Below, piece by piece: positions 55,591 through 64,000 of a stretch of 64,000 nt of DNA (the stretch's first letter is position 1; every line of letters starts with the position of its first letter). The notes under the pieces were generated by a model. The model worked only from the letters and a program-made list of their open reading frames with translations, did no database searches and was not told the DNA's origin. The position numbers and the translations under genes are program-made. Source of the DNA: Trebouxia sp. TZW2008. Taxonomy: Eukaryota > Chlorophyta > Trebouxiophyceae > Trebouxiales > Trebouxiaceae. The DNA lies in NCBI GenBank assembly GCA_002118135.1, contig BDIU01000154.1, positions 295,639 through 359,638 of the forward strand. The letters are read 5' to 3'.

Positions 55591-58500
55591 ATGCCTGAGA
55601 TCTGCAAGAAGTTCCACAGACAACCCATAGGCCGAAAAATAAAACGGATACTTAACGGCAGCAATTTTGAGGAAAGCGGTGTGGTGACTGGTATGCACTC
55701 GGCCGTAGCCCCTGAATGGCGATCGACATACGTAGTCAATTGGGAGCCGGAAGGCGACGAACCTTTCGAGGAGCATCTGGCTCTAAAAACCATCCAGAGC
55801 TATTACAGCGCAGATGACTGTTATGTCAACGAGGAGTGGGTTCAAGATGAGATCAGGATACTGCAGTCTGTACGTTATGCTGTAGCCCCATCTGTTGATC
55901 GGTTCTGTGCTGGCCACAAAAGAAGTGGTGGCAACCATGTGAGTATGCTGCAGCTTGACTGGAGGGAGAACAAGCTTCCAAAGGAAGATTCAGAAGAGTG
56001 GTTTGCTGCATTGGACAGACTGAACGGCAAGCAAGGCGGCAGGTCAAAAGCAGCTGTTGGCCGGAAAAAGGCTACATTCACTACACCAAAGCATGTTAAC
56101 CAGTTGGCTAACGGTGAGCCGAGCAATCAGAAGGATACACAGCCAAACAAGGCAGCGGTGACTTCAGGCAGAAGCAGCATCGGGCGCGCTGTGCAATGCG
56201 TGACATCTATACCAGCGGCTGCCCTTCGCACACTGAACGCCACAAGTGCACGGTTTCAAGAGGCGCCACAAGCATTGGGTCAGGCCATCAGCGATGTACT
56301 ACCAAGCAGCAGCAAGAAGGTCAGCAGCGGCAGACCAGCAGCGTCTAGCGGCACAACTTCTGCAGCCAAGACTGATAATGTCAAAAGGGCACAAGACACC
56401 ATTCATGCCATCTCTCAGTCTCCTGGCAAAGCATCTGGCTCAGGCAAGAGGGCGGCAGCTGGTCAGGCTCAGGGTAGCCCCCCACCCAAGCGAAGTTCCA
56501 GGTATGTGTACAAGGACTGGTTAGCCTTACATGTCCACTTAAGCTGGTTTACATCAGTCCTCCTCCCGCCCCTACCGCCCCCCCCACCAAACCTCAAGCG
56601 CTCATCTAGGCATGTCTTATCTGCCTTGCATATCCAGGCAGTTGGTTTCTTTATATCTTGGGCAAGAGAGTGTCTGCATACATTAACCATGCCAAAGTCA
56701 ATATATATGGATAGCATCGTAGTGCAATTGATTCTGATTGGCTTGCGACGGACTTGCATAAACGCAGCTGGTTGCTTCTGTACATACCCAGTTGAGTTTC
56801 AAAACCTCCCTAGCAAGCATATTTGCTGGACACATGAGTGAATGGATGCAGGCATGCAACTACAGCTGCTGTCCCAGTTGTAGTTGTGGAGGACAGCGAA
56901 GTGGTGGTTGATATTGACGGAGACGAGGCCGCCCCACAGAAGGTGATTCTTCTTCTTGTATTATCATCAAAGTGGTTCATCCACCCTAGTCTAGACCTGT
57001 TGGAGCATTGTCTGCCCAACTCCCTACCAGTATGCGTTCACTTGTGGCAGTCACTAAGAATTTTGTGCAGACGCCAATGTGAAAGTACGATGGGCACTGG
57101 GTGCTGCCTTGCTATTGTGTCTCTTGTGACATGATGGTCATGCAGCTCTGCAACTGCACAAGGACCTCTGCGTCGCTGCGCAAGCATCATCGCTGTGGTG
57201 GCAATGGGCCTGTCTGCTTTCTTGAGGATGTCAGACCTAGTGGTGGCTCGCTGCATAGATAGATAGCCGAGATTCGTCAGGCATCCTGGTGCATTGCGTC
57301 ACGTGCACCATCAAAGGGTTCTGCGTGCTTGCTTCAGGATGTCAGACCTAGTGGTGCGTCACTGCAAAGGCAGATAGACGAGATTGCCAGTGGACTGCAG
57401 GCGGCTCCTGGCAGGCAAACAAGGACATCTCGATCAAAGGAATCCAAGGTGTGGTTTGCACTGATTCCTGCCTTTAGACAAGACATGTCTTGACTGCATT
57501 TGATCTGAGCCAACTGCACGCACCTACTCAGCTTCTTCCTCTACCAGCCGTTCTGCAATTTCACAGAGCAAGTTTGGTTGGTTATAGCGGACTGTTTCAC
57601 AAAAGGAAAAAGTTTTTGACAGCAATTGGGCGCTGTATCTGCATTGTGAATGCCTTCTGGACGTTGCTGGGGTCACAGGCTTGACCTTGTGAGATGTACA
57701 ATATCCTTCGGACTTATAGACACCATCTTCGCAGGCAATGAAGTCACCATGCCAATGTGTGCCCTGCATCGTGCACATACATACAATTGATCTGGTCGCA
57801 GGTTCCAAAACTTCACTGGACAGCTGTCATATGTACATCAAACACGTGTGTAGACACATTGATTTTGTATTTAGCTGTATCCATGCAGCAGGCTAAGCAG
57901 TGTTGATCGGGCAGAATTTAGCTGTTTGCCGCCTCGACACAACTTGGCTACTGTGTTTGCAGGGTGGCAGTTTCAAAGCCACAGGGCTTCTGCAGCAAGC
58001 TGAGGAAGATGGCCAGAACGGCGCTGCTAGTCCTGCTGAGCCCGATGCAGCGTCAGCTGACCAGCAGGAAGACATGGTCAACTTGCCAGGAGGGTGGCAG
58101 CCAGCTCAAATCCCACAAAGGTATAGTGAAGGAAAGCTCTGCATCTTCAGTACAGGCAGTGCTGCTCCTATTGCATGTGCTGCTTTTTGGTTTGTCATTG
58201 TTGTATTTGTGCATGTACTGCGTGATTGACCATCAGGACATCAGCGCAAGCTAAGGGCATTATATTCTGTATGGGAAGTGGCTCATGCCTTACTTGCAAG
58301 AGTATCACGTGTGATGCTCCTGTTCCTGCGCTGCTCCACCAGTGGTCACGGTCATTGTGGTGATTGTATGTGTATAATGTGTGATACGTGTTATTGGCTG
58401 CCCGCATAACAGCACAATTTGAGGGCATTTCATGCAGTACGAGATGTTGCTGATCTGCTACCTGCATTAGTGCACGAGCTTGAGCAGAAGCCAATATCAA

Positions 58501-59698
58501 CATTATTGCCCACTTGCATTGCATAGCTGTAGCATGCTGTTGCATATGTCAGACACTATGTGCTATGATGTATTGATCATTGTATGCACTCTGTCCCTGA
58601 GACCAACAGCTGTGGGGACAGAACCAATGAAGAACTACATGCATTGTGTATTGCCAGGGTCATGGCACAGCCTGGTGATGTGCCAGTAGAAGAGTACACC
58701 GCTGAAGAGTACGAGAACGACGCGGAGTATGAGGTTGACAGCATTGTTGCCGAGAAGAAGATTGGTCGCATCACCGTGTACCTTGTCAAATGGAAGGTAT
58801 GCTGTGTTCATAGCACACCAGAGTGTAGTGCACGTCTGAGCGTCCTGACCAGGCATGCAGTCACTGCTTGGAATACTACGTACTCTCTGTCAGCAAACTG
58901 TGCTGTAGTCAAGCAATGCCAGATGTTGTTGCTTGATGTTGGCGGGTTCAGCTGTATGCGCACTGGGCTGCTCTGTGTTTTCAAACCCATCCTGGTTGTG
59001 TTTCAAAGCCATCCTGGTATGATGAAGTCATGAAGAATACAGCTGGCTTACGTCAGCCTCAAGACTGCATGCCACTCATGATGGGCATTGCAATGAATGG
59101 TCCTGACACTTGCAGGGCTTTGCTATTAATCCAGAGGAAATTACGCCCCGCTCCAATCTGAAAGACTGCGAAGCTCTTGACTCTTGGGAGCAAGCAAAGA
59201 CGGGAGCGAGCCCTGTCCAGACAAGATCAGCTCAAAAGGTATTGAAGAAATTCATGCCATCACATTGTTTTGCGCATGATTGGGCAGCTTTCTCCTCACA
59301 TGAAACAGTTGCTCAGTTTAGCAGCAGTACAGGCAGCAATTTCTTATGAACAGATGTCCAGCAGGATTGCGTGCTGACATTTCACAACATCAAAGGATGA
59401 AAGCTTGCAGCTGGATGTCATATTGTCGTAGAAGGTGCACACTCTGCAAGCACGAGTTTTGGCCATTTTTGTTTGTGTTCTCTTTCACAGCAGCAGTTGA
59501 AGCATCATCAATTTCCAGCCAGCAGAGTCCGATGCAGCTACACACAAACTTGCAGGTGTTCTGGTGTTGCCTATTCTACCCATTGCAAGAGGGAAACGTG
59601 TGCGCTGCGCACACAATCTTGGTGTGACATTGCCTTGGACTGATCTACTTGCCTGCTCACAGGACAAGAAGAAAAAGAAGAGCAGTCACAGATCCTGA
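55591..59698 (+). CDS. Chromodomain protein (methyl-lysine reader type)
   Basis: Exons 55591-56501, 56852-56942, 57338-57448, 57963-58120, 58610-58796, 59116-59238 and 59663-59698 give 538 residues, all in phase. The C-terminal chromodomain is EYEVDSIVAEKKIGRITVY, LVKWK joined across an intron to GFAINPEE, then ITPRSNLKDCEALDSWEQ. The aromatic-cage positions are kept as Tyr, Trp and Phe, so methyl-lysine binding is plausible. The structural Trp of the usual TWEP segment is Ile. The N-terminal 100 residues (GVVTGMHSAVAPEWRSTYVV, NWEPEGDEPFEEHLALKTI) look like a second small beta-barrel (Tudor/chromo-like). The middle is Ser/Ala/Lys-rich; the end is lysine-rich (DKKKKKSSHRS), suggesting a nuclear protein. 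A GT...CAG segment of 84 bases at 55870-55953 is in frame and could be a retained intron. An optional exon near 59491-59555 does not fit the main frame. Confidence 0.75.
57226..57337 (+). repeat. 112-bp duplication of a chromodomain-gene acceptor and exon head
   Basis: GATGTCAGACCTAGTGGTG occurs at 57226 and 57338. The downstream copy follows GCTTCAG and is open (DVRPSGASLQRQ). The upstream copy follows CTTGAG and stops soon after the shared head, so it is a dead or cryptic exon head. Confidence 0.85.
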
Positions 59699-60762
59699 AC
59701 GTCATTTGTACTTTGCATCAGGCTCATGCTGGTTTTGCCAGATCTACCACTATCTATAGATGTAGCTACAGCCTGGGGGTTGGCTAAATTTCTTCATGAT
59801 CGTCAGATTTGCATTGAATGAACTGAGATGCCTTCAGCAGCAAGTATAAACGCTACATGCTGTACGGCTTTTGCATCAGCTGAGGCGTGGCTCGTGTCAC
59901 AGATGCTCTCATGCGCATATGGCCACTGGGTCTCCAACACAAGAGGGAGAGAGCGGTCTAGACAGGGTCTAGGAAGGTCTAGACATACGGACGAGACTCT
60001 GCCACACTAGCCCGCCTAGAGCGGCAGACGGAATCTCTGAAATCAATTCCCCACAAAGACCTCACAGTGTCTGTTCCAGGTGTAAGTAAGGCAGTATATT
60101 GTTGCCTAACGGGTGGTGAAAGTTGACCCTCATGCACAACATGCAGCGCATCTGCAAGGGGTCCTGGACCATCATGTGAACAAATGCTGCCAGCCCTACC
60201 AACATGCTGCCCAGCCGCAAAACGGCCAACACGTAGTGCGTGCGAAGCAAGCCTGAACCGCAGAAAGTGCTGGATGCGCTTGTCGGAAACAAGCAGCTTA
60301 TGACCTACGCTTGCTGCAACGCCTACACCGCTGGTGGTAATTACCTATAAGTGGTACTCACAACCCCAGCAGATAGAGCTGCCCTTTGACGTCATCGATG
60401 AAGACCAAAAGAATTGTCACCCTGCAAATCCTGGTGTAACAGTTTCACGACAGCATGCACATCGAGCATGAAACGTCAGCAATGTCACAATTAATGTCAA
60501 TGTCATAGTCAACATCAGCCAGGCTCTGCAGCTGGGAAATCGACATGCCAAATGGTCAAATTGATACTCGTTCTTGATGGCAAGATTTGAAATCTTTTGT
60601 CGAGACCAGCTGGACACTAAAAGTAGCATTCATAATATGCAGTTGCCATCTGTCGCTGCCTCCGGAACGTCTGGTCCTCATCAGACTACAAAAGTACATG
60701 ACGAAAACGTTGCTGGCGAGACCACCAAACTTCAACTGGATAAAATAGTGCAAAGTAGAAAG
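59699..60762. other. Intergenic, no supported gene
   Basis: Tail of the chromodomain gene and 3' flank of the minus-strand gene at 60763. A minus-strand open segment at 60062-60292 (LLRTHYVLAVLRLGSMLVGL) is hydrophobic but has no splice or family support. Short GGTCTAGACA-type repeats occur at 59954-59990. Confidence 0.45.
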
Positions 60763-61825
60763 TCATGACACATGAATACAATCGTTCCTAATCTCAGTAT
60801 CTGCGTGCGTGCCAACCAGAAAGTCATCAAGGTCAATCAACAACTCATTTCCAACATCTAGTTGCAGTGCAGCAACCAACTCAAGTCCTCGCTGATAGTG
60901 ATTTATGCCTCGCCCTTCATTACGAGCTACCCTTGCAGCGCTGCTCGACCCTGGTTGGTCTTCTTGGAGATATTTGCGTGATGGACTCTCAAGAGTTTGT
61001 GGGATTCTCATTGCGCCACCTGGTCCGTCCTCGCTAGCATCATCTGGAATGCTAGAAATCATGTTCTTGACAAAGCTCCTGACACTGTCCATGCGGTCAA
61101 GGAATTGTTTCACAATGGTATTGGCTGCACATTGTTTTGCCTTGTCAGTAGACACCAAGCAACACGCTCTTGAGCTAGCTTGTGCAATGCAATGGATCCT
61201 AAGCATATTAAGAGTCATGTGAAATAAGCAAACAGAAAACTTTGCATACAAGGCAACAAGAGGTCTGAGGTTTGTAGGCCACACTCTGCATGTGATGAGA
61301 TGCGACTTTGCACAGCAAGAGTAGGCAGTCATCAGCTTCACCCTTCCTGCAATGTTCCTGAAAGCACACCTGTTGGCGAGCTGGCAGTCTTGTAAAAAGC
61401 GACCCCTCCTGACTGCATGTCGGTGATGATCTGGACAAATGGGAACATACTGCAGCTTGCCCACAGGTGAAACTCTACCTCGGCCTGTCGTAGGCCCTTG
61501 GCAGTAAGCCCCCTTTTGAGCTCTATGCCCAAGAAGGCTGCCAGTTCTGGGTCACTGCAACCATAAATACCCAAGTCTTGCTGGCTGTAATTTCAGCTGT
61601 CTCTTCCATGAGGTTGGCCTGTAGCCATGCTTGGTTCTGGACAGCGAGCACCCTGACCCCTGTTGGGCAGATGTGCTCCTCAAGCCAAGCCTTTCCCTTC
61701 TGCACTTCCAAGCGTGTTGCCTCTCCCATGTCCCAATTGGAGGCGGTTGGAGCCTTTGCAAGTTGCGGTAGTTCATCAGTGGTGCAACATGGAATGATCT
61801 TGTCTTGTGAACTTTTCAGCTGCAT
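60763..61825 (-). CDS. Uncharacterised protein, possible nuclease-like core; frame problem
   Basis: The last exon 61124-60763 (NTIVKQFLDRMDSVRSFVKN to a stop) joins in phase to an exon ending 61370 (FHLWASCSMFPFVQIITDMQ). That exon contains GCSDPELAAFLGIELKRGL and GLRQAEVEF, an Asp...ELK pattern reminiscent of PD-(D/E)XK nucleases such as those in some Crinkler-type proteins. A further upstream segment (KAWLEEHICPTGVRVLAVQ) is open in another frame from a possible ATG near 61825. I found no canonical intron joining these two frames. The gene may be frameshifted, have a non-canonical intron, or start inside the second frame. No neighbour clarifies its job. Family assignment is weak. Confidence 0.35.
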
Positions 61826-62530
61826 CCGCCTCAGCAAATCCAACACCTTTGTTGTTGATACTGTGGAAGCTGCGATGTTGAGGTGCTAACCCTGATTGCT
61901 AGCGATGCGCATGATTATGGTGTCACCCATGTCTGCATTGAGCATGGACGTTTTGAAGTGTGGCCCTCAAAGTGAGTGAAGTCAAACAATTACTGGCAGC
62001 AAGATGATATAGCAGGTTTGAGTAGAAACAGCCTTGAGCTTATAAACTAGCACACTTTGACCTAGCACCGTTTCGGGGAGGAAGTCAGTGGAACAGCACC
62101 TTTCATTGCATTGCACAGGTCATCCAGCTTCTTCTCCAGCCCTGATGTTGCCAAAGACGCACTGAAGGAATGAATAACTTGTTCCAAGCCAAAAGAGCTG
62201 AATTAGCGATGTCAGAATCTTGTTTACAATGATAACAAAAGATGGCCACTAGAGGAACATTCACAGCCTCAAACCTTATACCACCGGAGGTAGGTGCAAC
62301 AGTGCTCAGCAGAAGCGCAAGGATGTAAGATGCTGGCAAGATGGCGCGTCGTTTTGTGCAACTCTTCAGATTACTGCAGCAGATCCGACAAAGTGCTCAT
62401 TATCCAGCTGGGAATGCATTGTGAAGTCGCTGTGCTCACAGATGCAGCCAGTAGGTGTTAACTTGTCACACAATGATAAAATAGAGGACTGCTTGGCTGG
62501 TGCCTGTGACTGAGCAATGATGTTGCCAGC
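61826..62530. other. Unassigned stretch upstream of the 60.8-kb gene
   Basis: Contains only short open frames; one on the minus strand (62339-62103) starts with a hydrophobic segment but has no further support. Promoter sequences for the minus-strand gene are expected near 61830-62000. Confidence 0.4.
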
Positions 62531-63420
62531 ATGAACTGGGTTCTCGATGCATGCAATGAAGATACTGAGCATGCTACTCAGACAAGCCTAGGTATGCATT
62601 CTCACTCTGTTGCAGGAACTAGCACGCTGCATGTTGGTGATGTGGTTTACCCAGCAAGGTGGACGAGACATGTCAAGTATCAGATGCTAGACTTCTGGCC
62701 GTGTGCAGATGTGTGCTGTAAGGGGCTACACAGATGTTGCACAAGAACGAACTGAGCCTGGCCTGAAACAAGCTCAACAGGCTGCATCAACCTGCTGATA
62801 ATGCTCTGTAAAGTTACTGTACATATGCGAATTCCAGGATGGATCCTGCAAGACTCGAGTATCATTGACATAGAAACTCAAGCAACATCTCAACATAACG
62901 TTAGCCTGCAAAGAAGCAGACTCAGACCTGACATCATGCTGGTCGAGCTCACACGTCACGAACAAGCAACTTACAAAAATGGTAGCAGCCAACACAACGA
63001 AGAAGGTGCGCTAAGTACAACTATTGGAGACAAGCGGCGGAAAGTCTGGATATTAGAAGGAGGGTACTGTTCAGACACCAACTATGCAAGGAAGTATGAA
63101 CAGAAAACTCAACAACACCAAAAGCTCTGCCACATGCTGACCCAGCATGGATATGAAGTGCGCTTGCTCCCCCTGCCACTTGGCTTGGCAGGCACAATGT
63201 ACAAAACCTAACTGCCATCATGGAGCTAGGCATTGCAAGAGCACAAGCAATCAAGATCATGAAAACACTCCACATGCATGCCATAACATGTCTGCACAAC
63301 ATCCTCAAAAAACGCACATATCTGGAGCGGTGCAACAGTCAAGCAACACAAGCACAAGGCCGAACAAGAACTGACAGAGCACCCCAAGCAAGATCCGGAC
63401 AAGGCTACTCCCTCCCTCCC
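62531..63420 (+). mobile_element. 3' remnant of a LINE-like retrotransposon ORF
   Basis: The plus-strand frame 62801-63211 contains RLRPDIMLVELTR, KVWILEGGYCSDTNYARKYE and LPLPLGLAGTMYK, resembling the region after the reverse transcriptase in algal non-LTR elements. The similarity continues in another frame from about 63214 (MELGIARAQAIKIMKTLHMH, ILKKRTYLERCN), so the copy has a frameshift near 63205-63215. No reverse-transcriptase core lies upstream, consistent with 5' truncation. It ends in a stem-loop at 63435. The family call rests on motif memory. Confidence 0.5.
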
Positions 63421-63434
63421 AATTCTCTGCCACA

Positions 63435-63471
63435 GAGAAGCCCGGCTCCATGAGGAGCCTGGGCTTTTCTC
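63435..63471 (+). repeat. Stem-loop at the retroelement 3' end
   Basis: GAGAAGCCCGGCTCC (63435-63449), loop ATGA, then GGAGCCTGGGCTTTTCTC (63454-63471), complementary with small bulges. A second mini-palindrome (ACGCC, five bases, GGCGT) follows at 63472-63486 just before the poly-T tract. Stem-loops at the 3' end are recognition structures in some non-LTR elements. Confidence 0.75.
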
Positions 63472-63486
63472 ACGCCAAAACGGCGT

Positions 63487-63488
<2 letters not shown>

Positions 63489-63518
<30 letters not shown>

Positions 63519-63540
63519 NNTTTTTTTTTTTTTTTTTTTT
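63489..63540. repeat. Poly-T tract with a 2-base N gap
   Basis: About 50 T on the plus strand, interrupted by NN at 63519-63520. On the minus strand this is a poly-A tract lying 3' of the open frame that ends at 63676. It could be the tail of a retro-inserted copy, or an assembly join of two sequences across a homopolymer. Confidence 0.9.
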
Positions 63541-63675
63541 TCTTTTCTATACAAATCTAATAGAGTATACAAAATATGCCCAAAACGGCTGATACAACAT
63601 ATTCGGTAAATTACATGACAAAGTTAAAATGCATATCAAACTTGGTTCACTATCCTGCACCGTTACACATGTACC

Positions 63676-64000
63676 TTAATGCATGGAGTTATACCAAATC
63701 TTCAGCTTCTCAGACAACTCCATGCCTTCAGTAAGATAATCTTCAAAATTCCATGAAGCTGGCTGCCACCTGTGTCGGATTGCGTACGTTCTAGCTTGCC
63801 TTGCCTGGAAATTGAGGACTCTCTTGTACGGGCGCAGAGGCCTTCCAGGGTCAAACTCCAATGCTCTGTTGTCAATATCTTGGAAAGTTAGGTTTTGAAG
63901 TAGGGGGGGTGGGCTCCTCCAATCTGTTCCCATCTTGTCCCGACCAATGTCAACCAGCTTCTTCATCAAAATGCTTGGGTCCGTTATCTTGGCAATAAAC
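63676..64000 (-). CDS. Unknown protein, C-terminal part (5' end outside window)
   Basis: Open from the window edge to a stop at 63676 (at least 107 residues): ITDPSILMKKLVDIGRDKMG, RSPPPLLQNLTFQDIDNR, RPYKRVLNFQARQARTYAIR, LSEKLKIWYNSMH. No intron is needed. I do not recognise the family. The 3' flank to 63541 is clearly AT-richer than the rest of the window and ends in the poly-T (poly-A in gene sense) tract. That fits a retro-inserted gene or mobile-element ORF, or sequence of different origin. No signal or membrane segment is visible. Confidence 0.45.
   Translation of the reverse strand, partial: FIAKITDPSILMKKLVDIGRDKMGTDWRSPPPLLQNLTFQDIDNRALEFDPGRPLRPYKRVLNFQARQARTYAIRHRWQPASWNFEDYLTEGMELSEKLKIWYNSMH

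Noticed and set aside
55870..55953. An intron within chromodomain-gene exon 1
   Set aside because: It has GT...CAG ends and is 84 bases, but the frame is open throughout and removal is also in frame; sequence alone cannot decide, so I kept it as coding and noted the option.
1..64000. CRISPR arrays, bacterial operons, ribosome binding sites, riboswitches, integrons or prophage genes
   Set aside because: No spaced identical repeats, no Shine-Dalgarno-led gene strings and no tightly packed co-directional ORFs; the gene structures are clearly spliced and eukaryotic.

Overview
This is nuclear DNA of a eukaryote, most likely a green alga of the chlorophyte/trebouxiophyte type. Every recognisable protein is cut by GT-AG introns of about 70 to 1,100 bases. 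Interstitial copies of the plant-type telomere motif (CCCTAAA) occur, and candidate TGTAA poly(A) signals follow two genes. One small protein starts with a plastid-like transit peptide, and CAG/CTG-type repeats are common. The lineage is an inference; I could not search a database. I joined exons by hand, checking splice sites and reading-frame phase. Genes marked complete join with no frame conflict.

Layout. (1) 1-4873, minus: the 5' part of a compact ubiquitin-specific protease (USP-A) that runs off the left edge. (2) 6842-11657, plus: a secreted alpha/beta-hydrolase-like plus beta-propeller protein in 8 exons. (3) 11658-16297: gene-poor DNA with worn tandem repeats, some looking like dead minus-strand exons. 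(4) 16298-30389, minus: a second USP (USP-B), 17 exons and about 2,258 residues, with an array of five duplicated symmetric exons and a 2.4-kb low-complexity exon. (5) 31728-44924, minus: a very large AlkB-like 2-oxoglutarate/Fe(II) dioxygenase. (6) 45669-46358, minus: a small, probably plastid-targeted protein. (7) 46605-50845, plus: a SMYD-type SET methyltransferase. (8) 51329-55171, minus: a mitochondrial mS45/Bot1-like protein. (9) 55591-59698, plus: a chromodomain protein. (10) 59699-64000: an uncharacterised gene, a retroelement remnant, a poly-T tract with an N gap, and a partial unknown gene.

Two gene pairs (6/7 and 8/9) are head-to-head with short shared upstream regions; pair 7/8 is tail-to-tail. 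The SMYD, AlkB and chromodomain proteins could all act in the nucleus on chromatin or RNA, but nothing shows that they work together.

The strongest theme is local tandem duplication of short segments that carry a splice site plus part of an exon. I see it in USP-A, USP-B, the AlkB gene, the SMYD gene and the chromodomain gene. Stages range from fully in-frame, symmetric exons to copies with a destroyed acceptor or internal stops. This looks like a running record of exon birth and death and is the observation I would follow first.
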